A DNA stretch of 64,000 bases, from assembly GCF_000379425.1 (NCBI RefSeq), contig NZ_KB902182.1:1-64000 (forward strand). The letters run 5' to 3'. Made by a program: the position numbers and the translations under genes. The stretch is from Corynebacterium lubricantis DSM 45231. GTDB taxonomy: Bacteria > Actinomycetota > Actinomycetes > Mycobacteriales > Mycobacteriaceae. Below are positions 8,037-17,415 of the stretch, piece after piece (positions within the stretch are counted from its first letter, which is position 1; every line of letters starts with the position of its first letter). Under the pieces are notes generated by a model. It did no database searches. It saw nothing but the letters and a program-made list of their open reading frames with translations, and was not told the DNA's origin.

Positions 8037-8160
8037 GGCTTGTTCCTTCGTCGAGAAGCAATATTTTATTTTGAGCACAAACTTACTTTCCCTTCAGCAT
8101 CCCACCTGGCCATCGAAGGAACAAGGGGGTTCACCTAAACGTGATCCCGAAAGGGGTGGG

Positions 8161-9171
8161 TCAGCTCTTGCTGCCTTGGACCCAATCGCCAATCGCTTTG
8201 ATTGCAACCGTGTCAGTGGTGACCCCGATATGGCTGGTGCCCTCGAGGATCTTGTAGGTTCCCGATTTTGTTTGAGCGGCGATGACTGGTTCATACTGTT
8301 CGGCTTTGAAGGATTCATCATTGGCACCGGCAATCAGCAGGAATGGTTGTTGCAGAGCGGCGAGGTCGCGCTTGTAGTTGGACCGAGGCGCAAAGCCGGT
8401 GTTGAGCCGAAAGGAATACTGGGTGGTCACCGTTGATCCGAGCGGTCCATCGAGGACTTCCTGTGGCATGGCAAAGCTGATCACCGGCAGGTGGTTCAGT
8501 GCAGTGATGCCAACGTTGTTGAGCATGGTCAGCCCGATAATCCGGCGCGTGGCTGGGTAGGCCCAGTTGCCGGAGTTCGGCTTCGTCGTGGGCGCGTTGT
8601 ACTTGAGAAATGGCGCCATCAACACGAAGCGATCTGCCTGGTGGCCGTGTTTTCCGCCGGCGAAGCGCACCACTAAACCGCCGCCAGACGAGTGCCCACC
8701 GACGACAACCTCGCCATAATTCTGCTCGCTTTGCATCTCCGCGATCAGATCTGCCAGATCGTCCTCGAGTTGACCAATGTAGTCGATGTCTCCGCGCCGC
8801 TGCGGGTTGTCTCCGTGTCCTCGCAGGTCGGGCACCACCACGGTTCCAAGTCCGCGGGCAGCCAGTGCGCTGGCCATCGGGTGGAATTGCATCCCGTGCC
8901 ATGCAGATCCATGTATCAGCACGATCAGTCGATCGTTGCCTTCTTCATACCGTCGGTACGGTAAACGGCTCCCGTTCCTTGCCTGGTAGGTACTCAGAGC
9001 GGGAAGTGAGCTGTAGTCGGCGTCGACCGCAGACGAGAAGCCTATCCCCTTTTTCTCAGCTGCCGAGCGCTGCTTCGGGGCCTGGCTGAAAGTAAAGCCC
9101 AACGCCAAACCGAAATAGATGATGAGAGTGATACCAATACTGATCAGGATTGAAGTGAGCACACGCTTCAA
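8161..9171 (-). CDS. Membrane-anchored alpha/beta hydrolase (lysophospholipase-like, 336 aa)
   Basis: An N-terminal hydrophobic segment (about 5-28, ILISIGITLIIYFGLALGF) should export or anchor the protein outside. The alpha/beta hydrolase fold follows: oxyanion HGSAWHG near 97-103, nucleophile elbow GHSSGG (serine near 170), acid in ANDESF and catalytic histidine in TSHIGV near the C-terminus. Such enzymes hydrolyse esters, often lysophospholipids or monoacylglycerols. It is close enough (124 bases) to the LysM gene downstream on the same strand to be co-transcribed. Substrate is unknown. Confidence 0.83.
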   Translation of the reverse strand: MKRVLTSILISIGITLIIYFGLALGFTFSQAPKQRSAAEKKGIGFSSAVDADYSSLPALSTYQARNGSRLPYRRYEEGNDRLIVLIHGSAWHGMQFHPMASALAARGLGTVVVPDLRGHGDNPQRRGDIDYIGQLEDDLADLIAEMQSEQNYGEVVVGGHSSGGGLVVRFAGGKHGHQADRFVLMAPFLKYNAPTTKPNSGNWAYPATRRIIGLTMLNNVGITALNHLPVISFAMPQEVLDGPLGSTVTTQYSFRLNTGFAPRSNYKRDLAALQQPFLLIAGANDESFKAEQYEPVIAAQTKSGTYKILEGTSHIGVTTDTVAIKAIGDWVQGSKS

Positions 9172-9302
9172 CCTACCCAGCCCAGGGATTAACCGCGACT
9201 TCTGAAAATTGCCCGGTCAGTGCACAAAAATACGTGTTTCATCTCATTTAATAATCACGGTTCAACCAGTCCCCCAGGTCATAGACTGAAACTACGAAAC
9301 GC

Positions 9303-9724
9303 ACGTGGAAAACACTGCTCATCATCATCGCCTGGTTCCAAGTCATCTCCACCCTGATCGGCTAGGGCACCCTCTGGTTTATTCCGCACATCTATGCCCC
9401 TGCGCTAGATCCCACACCTTTTGCCGGTCAATACATATTGGCCGGTTTTTTGCTTGGTGTCGTCGTTGGTGGCTGGCAGTGGGCGGCCCTCATTGTTGGC
9501 TGGAAGTGGCCGCAGTGGTTCGCGCTGGCACACCTGGCTGCAGGTTTTGTCATGGTCTGTTGGATCTTCGGCGAATGCTTGGTACTCAACGGATTCGGTT
9601 GGGCTCACGCACTGTGGGGGGAGTCGGCTTGCTGCAGGTTACTTTCGTTGCGGGCTATTTGGGAGTGCTCAAGCCCGAGGAGGATCGCTCCAAGGTGCCA
9701 ATTTCGGCGCCGGCTTCGTCGTAA
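9303..9724 (+). pseudogene. Broken gene for a small membrane protein (about 140 aa)
   Basis: Reading from 9303 gives a coherent hydrophobic protein (TLLIIIAWFQVISTLIG, stop, GTLWFIPHIYAPALD, then AGFLLGVVVGGWQWAALIVG and further helices). It is interrupted by an in-frame TAG at 9363-9365. It then needs a one-base shift at the G-run 9616-9621 to continue as GVGLLQVTFVAGYLGVLKPEED to the stop at 9724. The expected start position reads ACG. Three independent lesions argue for a true pseudogene and not a single sequencing error. The last 70 bases overlap the convergent META lipoprotein gene. I do not recognise the family. Confidence 0.7.
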
Positions 9725-10041
9725 AGGTGCAATGTTTCCTTCTTCAACTCGGCGGAGGATGCCCTGGAGAGCCAGGTGTCCACGCCTTCACAGAACATCA
9801 TCGTTGTGGCGAGTGGGGAAAGAAAGACGCGTTCGTCGCGAAGCTCCCAACTACCGATGATCCGATTGCAACCGTCGGTGCCGCTGAGCGTTCCGTCGTC
9901 GGCAAGGGTCAGTTGGGGCTTGTGTGGTTCATTACTGCCCCAACTGCCTTGCGGGGAACTTGCTTGGCTGGGCGAACTGCACGCTGCAATCAGTACGCCG
10001 GGGAGAAGTGCTGCGGCAAGAAGGGCGGTTTTCAGTTTCAT
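9655..10041 (-). CDS. META-domain lipoprotein (128 aa)
   Basis: An N-terminal signal with positively charged start and lipobox LIAAC (about 17-21) marks a lipoprotein. The mature part has the META/HslJ-like pattern: GSWGSN near the start, LTLADDGTLSGTDGCNRIIGSWEL, then a beta-rich second half. META-domain proteins are small surface or periplasmic proteins of unclear function, associated in E. coli with novobiocin resistance (HslJ) and in other bacteria with stress. The cysteine in DGCNRI is the conserved family position. The gene overlaps the degenerate membrane gene on the other strand. Confidence 0.82.
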   Translation of the reverse strand: MKLKTALLAAALLPGVLIAACSSPSQASSPQGSWGSNEPHKPQLTLADDGTLSGTDGCNRIIGSWELRDERVFLSPLATTMMFCEGVDTWLSRASSAELKKETLHLYDEAGAEIGTLERSSSGLSTPK

Positions 10042-10226
10042 GGATTGAGCGTAGCGGGTTTGTGAGGTCCTTGCGGGTGGCTGAGAGGAGTCGGTTTAAT
10101 TCCCAGCTTTCTCCAACACAGCGGGGCGTACCATCGTGGCACAAGGCCAAACTGGACGGCTCAGTCACTTCTGAATCGTTTGGCCACGGCGTTTTTAGCT
10201 TCAGAATTTGGAAAGGGTTCAAAACG

Positions 10227-11555
10227 ATGTCAGCAATCAGAGTTAAAGACGCAGCCGAATTGGCCAGCGCCATCAAGGCCCACGCGGCCGAGATCGAAGT
10301 AGACGGCGTGATCACCGGCTCACCAATGATCACCCTGTCACCAGGCACGACTCTGCGGGGCGGTACCTTGCGATTCAACGCCCGTGGTATCCGTTTGACC
10401 TCCAATAACACTCTTGAAGACGTGGTGGTCGAGACACCGCTGCATGAGACAGCCATTCTTAACGACACGTCGGTCGACGATCTTGGAACACTGACGCTTC
10501 GCAACGTGACCACTCGTGGCTAGGTCGTGATCCTTGCAGAGGACCAAGTGCGCGCCGGGCATGTTCAGGCCGAAGGGGTGCGCGTTGCATCTGCAGACGT
10601 GCGTGGTCGCGACTATCGCCCCCACGGTTTTGGCGCCGATGCCTTGCAAGGCGGATTTACCTTGTGGAACAGGCAGGCCGACCCCGCAGTCCAGCTCACT
10701 GCTGAACTCCTGGACATCTCTGCTGGCAGCGCCGAGGAACCCGTGCGCGGTTCCGGGGTGTTCGTCGGCGGCCATGGCGACTGGAATGGTGCAGCCGACG
10801 GCGGCACCATCCACGTCACTCAATTGCGCACCGGAGAGATCCACACTGACGGCGGCATCCCTGAGGGAACACCGGACCTGATCTCAGGTGGCGTGTTCGT
10901 GATCTCCGGCGCCGCCGTGGATAACGTCACCTCTGCAGGACCTGTGACTACCTACGGGCAGAACGACATGGTGCTGGACAATTGGGGCAGCGTGGCCACC
11001 TGGACTGCAACCGCGCCGGTGACTTCTCACGGACCTAGTGGTATTGGATTCGTGAACTTTGGTGAGCTCACCACTTTGGATGTTCAGGCGCCAATCATTA
11101 CCACTGGCAAAGGCGCCCGCGGATTCAATCTTTACGATGGCAGCCTTGACGAAGCCCGATTTGAAAGCATCTCCACCACCGGGGACGGATCAATCGGTAT
11201 CCAGGTAAGCAAGCCACTTCGTCGTCTCAGTGTCGCAGGAGATGTCACCACAACCGGTGGAGAGGGCCTCAGTCTTGTCAAAGGTGTCCAACTTAAACTT
11301 CAAGCCTTCGCGCTGAGCGTGAAATCCGACGGCGACATTGAATCTCTCGACATTGGCGGGAAACTTGCTACAGAGGGCAGCAATATCGCAACGCTTGAGG
11401 TGGAAGGAAGGGTCGGATCCGTCACCATCGGCGGTGGGGTTCATGCCAGTGGCCAGGGTTCGGCCGCGGTACAGCTCAGCGATGGGCAGATCGACCTCGA
11501 GGGTTTGGAGCTCTCGGCGGCCTTTGGTGAAACTGTTCGTAACCAGTTGATGTGA
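10227..11555 (+). pseudogene. Beta-helix-like protein gene split by an in-frame TAG
   Basis: From ATG 10227 the frame is open to TAG 10521-10523 (codon 99 of 443) and continues in the same frame, without a shift, to 11555. Both sides have the same character: short repeated beta-strand units rich in G, T, V and D, such as ITLSPGTTLRGGTLRF, and GPVTTYGQNDMVLDNWGSVA after the stop. This suggests a right-handed parallel beta-helix protein of about 442 residues. No signal peptide is evident. The downstream part could be expressed separately from GTG 10527, but no ribosome-binding site is seen, so a nonsense-mutated gene is more likely. Function unknown. Confidence 0.7.
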
Positions 11556-11635
11556 CCGTCCGCTTAAGGAATGGGAAGCCTCGCCCCGACTGACGGCGAG
11601 ACGGTCATGCCGATCTCTGGTTAGACTATGTTGAT

Positions 11636-12607
11636 ATGACGACAAATAACTTATCCCATGACGAAAACCAGGGTTCTGACTCACGCTGGGTAGCTACCAG
11701 CTTTGACGGACTCGATGCGTTAGAGTTCGAGGCTTTTAACCTCCCAGCCCCCGCCGATGACGAGGTCACGATTAGGGTCGAGTCGGCGGGAGTGAACCCG
11801 ATTGATCTGAAGATTCTCTCGATAGTAAATGATCCGAAGATGCTCCCCCATCCGATCGGCAATGAGATCTCCGGCATCGTCGAAGCAATCGGCAAAGACG
11901 CGCAGACAGGAACACCTGGGATCAAGGTCGGCGACGAGGTGATCGCCTACCACACCCCAGGTGGCTACGCGACGCGGATCAACGTTCCTGCGCAGGATGT
12001 ATTCTCCAAGCCAGAAAGCCTGCCATTTGATGAGGCCGCGGGGCTTCTGCTTGTAGGCACCACCGCGCTAGAGATGGTGGACCGAGTGGGTGTGAAGGCC
12101 GGTGACACTGTCTTGCTGCACGGCGCGTCGGGTGCGATCGGTGCGATGGTTTTGCAATTTGCCAAGGGTGTTGGGGCAACCGTAATCGGCACTTCGTCTG
12201 CGAAAAATGCTGAGAATGTGCGCCGCTTCGGTGGCATTCCCGTCGAGTATGGGCCAGGTTTGGCTGACCGCGTCCGCGCGGCGGCGCCCGAAGGTATCAC
12301 AGTCGCGCTCGACGCGGCCGGCACCGAGGAAGCAACGGAAACCTCGCTGGAATTCGTGAGCGACCGAAACCGCATTCTCACCGTTGCTGCTGCGCCTGGT
12401 GTCGCAGAAGAGCATGGCTTCCTCCGCCTCGGCGGCCCAAAGAGCATGGGATTTAGAAACGCCAAGCGCGCCGAACTGATCGAGCTCGCAGGCGCGGGTG
12501 AGATTCAGGTCCCTATTTCCCACCGTTTGCCGCTCGCCGAAGCAAAGGAAGGCCTCGACCTGGTTGTCAATGGCGGCTCGGCCGGCAAGGTCATCCTAAA
12601 CCCATAG
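11636..12607 (+). CDS. Quinone oxidoreductase-like NADP-dependent oxidoreductase (MDR superfamily, 323 aa)
   Basis: The N-terminal GroES-like domain (about 20-130, VESAGVNPIDLK, IGNEISGIVEAIG) and the Rossmann domain (VLLHGASGAIGAMVLQFAKG near 160-180) place it in the zinc-independent quinone oxidoreductase group of medium-chain dehydrogenases. The structural and catalytic zinc ligands of alcohol dehydrogenases are absent. It probably reduces quinones or enones with NADPH. It stands alone, convergent with the YbaK gene 7 bases away. The exact substrate is not predictable. Confidence 0.85.
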   Translation: MTTNNLSHDENQGSDSRWVATSFDGLDALEFEAFNLPAPADDEVTIRVESAGVNPIDLKILSIVNDPKMLPHPIGNEISGIVEAIGKDAQTGTPGIKVGDEVIAYHTPGGYATRINVPAQDVFSKPESLPFDEAAGLLLVGTTALEMVDRVGVKAGDTVLLHGASGAIGAMVLQFAKGVGATVIGTSSAKNAENVRRFGGIPVEYGPGLADRVRAAAPEGITVALDAAGTEEATETSLEFVSDRNRILTVAAAPGVAEEHGFLRLGGPKSMGFRNAKRAELIELAGAGEIQVPISHRLPLAEAKEGLDLVVNGGSAGKVILNP

Positions 12608-12614
12608 GGCAGCC

Positions 12615-13112
12615 TCAACGCTCCGCGATATCTGCGTAGCCGCCACCAGTGGCACGCAAAACATCGTCCGGAGCCAAAATCAACGACCACCCGCGCCGGC
12701 CAGCACTGACGTAAATCTCATCCTGCAGGATCGCAGATTCGTCCAGGAACACCCGGTGCGGGTTCTTCTGTCCAATGGGCGAAATCCCGCCCGCGATATA
12801 CCCGGTGACCACCTGCGCGCGGCCGCGATCCATCATCGCAGCATGCTTCCCGCCACCCGCCTTGGCCAGCTGCTTTAGGTTCAACGTGCAATCGGCGGGT
12901 ACCACTGCCACGACATGTTCCCCATCGATCTCCGCCATCAGCGTCTTAAACACCTGCTCCGGAGGCACACCCATCACCTCGGAAGCGTCGAGCGCAAACC
13001 CCTTCGCGGACTTCGGGTCCACGTCGTGAATATCCAACCGGTACGGGATCTGCTGTTCAGTCAACAAAGTAAGAGCCGGGGTTGCGGAGCTGTTGTTGAC
13101 CTTCTTTGCCAT
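12615..13112 (-). CDS. ybaK: YbaK/EbsC-family aminoacyl-tRNA deacylase
   Basis: The 165-aa protein fits YbaK, which hydrolyses mischarged Cys-tRNA(Pro). Typical segments are TPALTLLTEQQIPYRLDIHD at the start, ASEVMGVPPEQVFKTLM, VAVVPADCTLNLKQLA with the conserved lysine region, GYIAGGISPIGQK (the GxxSPxG element) and the closing RRGWSLILAPDDVLRAT. Length is normal for the family. ATG 13112 is chosen because the protein then starts MAKKVNNSSATPALT as family members do; the frame runs a little further upstream. It is cytosolic and works in translation quality control. Confidence 0.85.
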   Translation of the reverse strand: MAKKVNNSSATPALTLLTEQQIPYRLDIHDVDPKSAKGFALDASEVMGVPPEQVFKTLMAEIDGEHVVAVVPADCTLNLKQLAKAGGGKHAAMMDRGRAQVVTGYIAGGISPIGQKNPHRVFLDESAILQDEIYVSAGRRGWSLILAPDDVLRATGGGYADIAER

Positions 13113-13210
13113 AAGCCAAGATTCTAATCCCTCTTCGGTCAAGCTCACACATTTCCCCTCCCCTACCTGCTGTTTTAGGTGTAACGTGAGCGCTAACGGC
13201 TTTCGTATTC

Positions 13211-15529
13211 GTGAATCTAAAGATCATTGGCAACGATATTGCGCGCAGCAAACTGATCACCATTACCATGGTGCTCTTTGTGGCAGCCGCATCCACGCTG
13301 GTCTCGCTCACCGCAATCCTGTCCATGAATCTTTCCGGCGCGATTGACACGCTCATGATCAACGCGCAGACCCCACACTTCCTCCAAATGCACACCGGGC
13401 AGCTCGACCAGGAAAGATTAAAAGATTTCTCGCTTGACGACGACCGCGTGGACTCCTTCCAAGTCCAAGAATTTCTCAACCTGGAAGGCAGCCACATTGT
13501 CATCGGAGACAACTCACTGGCCGACAACGTCCAAGACAACGGAGTGGTCACCCAAAACCAAGACTTCGACTTCTTACTTGACCTTGACGACCAGCCGATC
13601 CAACCCCAAGACGGCGAGCTCTACGTTCCCCTTGCTTAAATGAAAGACGGGACCGCCTCTGTAGGAGATACTGCCACCGTCGCAGGTCAGGAATTTAGCG
13701 TGGCTGGCTTTCTTCGCGACTCGCAGATGAATTCCACGCTCTCGTCGTCGAAACGCTTCCTTATCAGCGACCGTAACTTTGAGGCCCTGCGCGAGGCCGG
13801 CACCGTGGAATACCTGATTGAATTTCTCCTGCACGATACGGCGGATCTCGGCGCCTTTGAGGCTGCCTATGCCACGAACGGCTTTGAGGCGAACGGCCCG
13901 ACGATCACCTATCCCCTGTTTCGGATGATTAACGCGTTTTCGGACGGCATGATGATCCTGATTCTGATTTCGGTCAGCCTCATGGTGGTCATTGTGGCGT
14001 TCCTGTGTATTCGATTTACGCTGCTGACGAAGATTGATCAGGGCACGCGCGAGATCGGCGTGATGAAGGCGATTGGTCTGCGAATTCGCGATATTAAGCA
14101 GATCTACCTGGCGAAATACGTCGCCATCGCCGTGGCCGGAGCGCTGTTGGGTTACCTTCTCGCGCTGGTATTCCAGGCACCGCTGCGCGAAAATATTCGG
14201 CTGTATATGGGCACGAGCGCCAACGATGGGCTTGCCTCGCTGGTGGGTGTCGCGGGCATCCTCCTGGTGCTGCTGGCGATTGTTGGCTACGTCAATCACG
14301 TGCTCAACCGCCTGCGGAAGATCTCGCCGACCGAGGCCATTCGCTTCGGCGACGTGGCCGAGAAGGTCTCGCCGACGCGGGTGCTCAAGCTTTCCCAGAA
14401 CCGAGTGCTCAGTGCCAATGCGTTCCTTGGGCTGAAGGATCTTCTGACCAGGAAGAAGCTCTACGTCACGATGTTTTTGATCCTGGTCATTTCCACGATC
14501 ATCATGACGATTCCTCAGAACATTGCCACCACGATGTCGGATAAGAGCTTCGTGCAATACCTTGGCATCGGCCAAAGCGACATCATTGTCACCCTGCAGC
14601 AGTCCGACGACATTGCGGGCGCGACCGCCGAGATCGAAAAAGCCGTTTCTGCCGACAGCGAGGTCGATGAGTACGTCGCACTGTTGACCAAGGGCTACAC
14701 CACCGAGGCCGCCGATGGCCAACCCTAAACGATCAAGATCGAACTCGGCAACCACGAAGTCTTTCCCGTTGCCTACCTCAACGGCGCGGCGCCTCACTTG
14801 GAGACCGACATCGCGCTGTCCACAATCAACGCCAACGAGCTAGGTAAATCCGTCGGCGATCCGCTGACCATTTCCACCGGCTCCCACACGAGGGACCTGA
14901 CCGTCTCCGGTATCTACTCCGACGTGACCAACGGCGGCAAAACGGCCAAGGCAGCCTTTACCGACCAGGACACCGACGTACTCAGAAGCATGATCTGCCT
15001 AACCACCACCGACGACTCCCTCGTTGAGACGAAGGCCCAGTCTCTTGAGGACCAGTTCAGCTTTGCCAAGGTGGCCAGCGTGAATACGTATACCCAGCAG
15101 ATGTTCGGCGACACAATCTCGGCCGTGAAAACAGTCGCTCAGGCAGCGCTTGCCGTCGCCATCGGCCTGACGCTTTTGATCACCCTGCTCTTCGTGCAGA
15201 TGATCGTGGTCAAGGACCGCCGCGAGATCGCCATCTTAAAATCCACCGGCTTCACCACCGCAGACATCACCGCGCAGTACCTCACGCGCACCCTCGTGGT
15301 CACCGTCGTTGCGATCCTGCTCGGCATCATCCTCGCCAGCACTCTCGGCGCCTGGCTTGCCGGGCTTTTCCTCGCCCAAATCGGAGCCACATCGGTTCGC
15401 TTCATCGCCAACCCATGGCTGGTGTACCTGCTCTACCCGGCTCTCCTCGCCATTACCGTCACACTCGCCACTCCGCTGGGCATGCGCAGCGCCAAGCAGA
15501 TCACCATTGCCAACAACATAAGGGAATGA
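13211..15529 (+). pseudogene. MacB/FtsX-type ABC transporter permease gene with two in-frame stops
   Basis: From GTG 13211 the three consecutive open stretches lie in the same frame and are separated only by TAA at 13637-13639 (codon 143) and TAA at 14726-14728 (codon 506). Read through, they make one 772-aa permease: an N-terminal helix, an extracytoplasmic domain, three helices near the middle with a cytosolic TREIGVMKAIGLR segment, a second anchor and extracytoplasmic domain, and three final helices with KDRREIAILKSTGF. The last two segments are paired FtsX domains. No frameshift is needed. The intact ATPase follows 1 base after the stop. Two nonsense codons should abolish the transporter unless they are suppressed. 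Confidence 0.8.
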
Positions 15530-15530
15530 C

Positions 15531-16286
15531 ATGAGCACTTTTATCATCGAGGCCCGCGACATCCGGAAATCGTTTAGCAGCGACGGCGAACCCAACGTGG
15601 TGCTCAACAACTTCTCGCTCACCATCGCGCTGGGCGAATTCGTAGCCATCATGGGCCCCTCGGGTTCCGGCAAGTCCACGCTACTCTTCGCCCTCAGTGG
15701 CATTGACACGATAGATAGCGGAGAGGTGCTTTTCGACGATAAGAACCTCGCCACCGCCTCGGAGAACGAACTCGCCGACCTACGCCGCGAGCAGATGGGC
15801 TTCGTGTTCCAGCAACCCACGATGCTGAAGAACCTAAACATCCTAGACAACATCATTTTGCCCTCAATGAATACGAGGCGCTCCGACCGGGATTTGATCG
15901 TTGAGGAGGCCCGCTCGATTATGGCGGATCTCAGCATCTCGCACCTAGAAGACCGCGAGATTACCCAGACCTCTGGTGGCGAACTCCAACGCGCAGCGAT
16001 CGCCCGGGCACTGATGGGCAGCCCTAAGGTGATCTTCGGCGATGAGCCCACAGGCGCACTGAACACGAAAACCGCCGACGAGATCATGGAGGCGTTCGAG
16101 CAGATCAACCAGTCCGGCACTACCGTTGTGTTGGTGACTCACGACGCGCGCGTGGCTTCCCGCGCAGGCCGCGTTGTGTTTATGCGTGATGGGAAGATTG
16201 CTGAGGATGTGCTGCTTTCGGAAGGTTTGTCGCTGGATGAGCGCAGGGATGCAGTGGCGCGGCAGATGAATGGGTTGGGGATTTAA
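15531..16286 (+). CDS. ABC transporter ATP-binding protein (MacB/LolD type, 251 aa)
   Basis: All catalytic motifs are present: Walker A GPSGSGKST (about 43-51), Q-loop FVFQQPTM, signature SGGELQRAAIARALMG, Walker B VIFGDEPTGALN and H-loop VLVTHDARV. The spacing and the EPTGAL sequence place it with the MacB/LolD/FtsE exporters, whose permeases carry FtsX domains. It begins one base after the end of the permease reading frame, so the two were translated together. As the permease is split by stop codons, this ATPase may now be an orphan. The usual substrates of such exporters are antimicrobial peptides or lipoproteins; none is indicated here. Confidence 0.9.
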   Translation: MSTFIIEARDIRKSFSSDGEPNVVLNNFSLTIALGEFVAIMGPSGSGKSTLLFALSGIDTIDSGEVLFDDKNLATASENELADLRREQMGFVFQQPTMLKNLNILDNIILPSMNTRRSDRDLIVEEARSIMADLSISHLEDREITQTSGGELQRAAIARALMGSPKVIFGDEPTGALNTKTADEIMEAFEQINQSGTTVVLVTHDARVASRAGRVVFMRDGKIAEDVLLSEGLSLDERRDAVARQMNGLGI

Positions 16287-16344
16287 GTCATCTAGAACGT
16301 TTAAATTTCACGGCGCTGTGGTGGGCATCCACAACCTCGCGGCG

Positions 16345-16827
16345 ATGTCGAGTGCGCCCGATAGCATCCCGGCTATGGAGAGCTACAACGCCACCGAACC
16401 CGTACCACTTAAGTGGAAAACCCCATCAGTGACCGCCATCTACGCCCTGTTCGTCACCGCATTTGTCATCATATTCATGGTCGCCCTCGCTCTAGATTCG
16501 GAGGAAACTCGACGCCTACTTCTCAAATCCGTTACGCGGGTCGCCGCTCCATTGGCTGCGGCACTGGTCGCTTGGCTCGGTATCAATCACACTGTCCTCA
16601 ACGCAAGGCGCCTTGAATCCCTGAAAGAATGGCATGCAGACCTCCGTTGGGCGTGCAAGATGTGCTTGTCCGAGGAAAATAAGGAGGCTAACCTAGGAGT
16701 AGCTATCCTCGATTCCATCGACGATCACCCTGACTTGTCAAAACCGGAGCAAGAATTGATCGATGCCGCCCTCACATCGATTTTGGCCACTCTTCAAGAA
16801 TCAGCAAAGGAGGGACAGCAACTATGA
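16345..16827 (+). CDS. Hypothetical two-helix membrane protein (about 160 aa)
   Basis: I do not recognise this protein. It has two hydrophobic segments (about 28-50, TAIYALFVTAFVIIFMVALA, and 65-86, VAAPLAAALVAWLGIN), then a charged cytosolic part with WHADLRWACKMCLSEENKEA and an acidic helical end. The stop codon overlaps the start of the next small gene (ATGA), so the two are translationally coupled. The start is uncertain: ATG 16345 and ATG 16375 are possible and neither has a clear ribosome-binding site. A two-helix membrane protein coupled to a tiny cytosolic partner is a layout seen in several accessory modules, but no function is assigned. Confidence 0.55.
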   Translation: MSSAPDSIPAMESYNATEPVPLKWKTPSVTAIYALFVTAFVIIFMVALALDSEETRRLLLKSVTRVAAPLAAALVAWLGINHTVLNARRLESLKEWHADLRWACKMCLSEENKEANLGVAILDSIDDHPDLSKPEQELIDAALTSILATLQESAKEGQQL

Positions 16828-16997
16828 CGAACCAAGAGACTCGCCGTACCGTCGACGAAACTATCGGGCTAGAAAAGCTAAATCCGACGTCGGCTCAGAT
16901 CGCAGCTGCAAAGCTCATTATTAAGCGCGACAAGGAAGGCAAGGGAAACGTAGAAATCACTCCCCTAATTCGCAAACTCGCAGCAATGGGTAATTAG
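16824..16997 (+). CDS. Small hypothetical protein (57 aa) coupled to the two-helix membrane protein
   Basis: ATG 16824 overlaps the upstream stop by four bases and has an excellent AAAGGAGGG ribosome-binding site. The 57 residues start MTNQETRRTVDETIGLEKL, are charged and helical (TSAQIAAAKLIIKRDKEGKG), and end LIRKLAAMGN. There is no signal peptide or membrane segment. The strong initiation signal and ATGA coupling make it a real gene. The partner relationship with the membrane protein is inferred from this coupling; function is unknown. Confidence 0.6.
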   Translation: MTNQETRRTVDETIGLEKLNPTSAQIAAAKLIIKRDKEGKGNVEITPLIRKLAAMGN

Positions 16998-17031
16998 AAG
17001 TTCGGCCAACAGCTACCATCCCGACGCATAG

Positions 17032-17066
17032 AAAAAGAGCGAGACCGATAAGGTCTCGCTCTTTTT
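17032..17066. terminator. Strong bidirectional terminator
   Basis: A perfect 15-bp stem AAAAAGAGCGAGACC (17032-17046) and GGTCTCGCTCTTTTT (17052-17066) with a 5-base loop, A-run on one side and T-run on the other. It ends the small gene pair on the plus strand and the tRNA-Gln/tRNA-Glu transcript on the minus strand. Confidence 0.92.
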
Positions 17067-17072
17067 CATTGG

Positions 17073-17145
17073 TACCCCGTACGGGATTTGAACCCGTGTT
17101 ACCGCCGTGAGAGGGCGACGTCCTAGGCCGCTAGACGAACGGGGC
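17073..17145 (-). tRNA. tRNA-Glu (anticodon CUC), copy 2
   Basis: The gene is base-for-base the same as copy 1 at 1357-1429: acceptor GCCCCGT/ACGGGGT, anticodon loop CTCTCAC and T-arm ACGGGTTTGAACCCGT. It lies 26 bases after tRNA-Gln on the same strand and 270 bases downstream of gltX. In C. glutamicum I recall tRNA-Glu and tRNA-Gln beside gltX, so this is the expected ancestral position. Confidence 0.95.
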
Positions 17146-17171
17146 ATTAGGACTTGCAGATTGCTCTGCAG

Positions 17172-17243
17172 CTGGCCTACCAGGACTCGAACCTAGAATG
17201 ACGGTACCAGAAACCGTAGTGTTGCCAATTACACCATAGGCCA
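17172..17243 (-). tRNA. tRNA-Gln (anticodon CUG)
   Basis: On the minus strand the 72-nt gene has acceptor arms TGGCCTA/TAGGCCA, a D-arm with TGGTGTAATTGGCA, anticodon loop TTCTGGT (anticodon CUG) and a T-arm CTAGGTTCGAGTCCTGG. In this organism it should be charged first with glutamate by GltX and then amidated by GatCAB, whose genes are also in the window. Confidence 0.95.
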
Positions 17244-17415
17244 ATCGTTTTCCTTCGCTTTGTTCTCACCTGGCTGGTGAGCACTTGCTCTGAACAACGT
17301 TGATAACTATAACCAGAACTACCGATTAAGACCAAATCGGCTGGTCACAGCACATAAATTACGCGTTTGTAATTCTGGTATAGCCATTCAACGAAGCGAA
17401 AGAAACTAAAAGAAT

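Noticed and set aside
13211-15529. Three separate small genes instead of one permease
   Set aside because: All three share one frame, need no shift and together form a complete two-FtsX-domain permease.
9303-15529. Stop codons all arising from glutamine codons by C-to-T change
   Set aside because: Some stops could derive from Tyr, Lys or Glu codons just as well, so no single mutation type can be claimed without homologue alignments.
1357-17145. Classical integrase-mediated genomic island
   Set aside because: No integrase, no partial tRNA repeat and no other att-like direct repeat were found; only the tRNA genes repeat in full.
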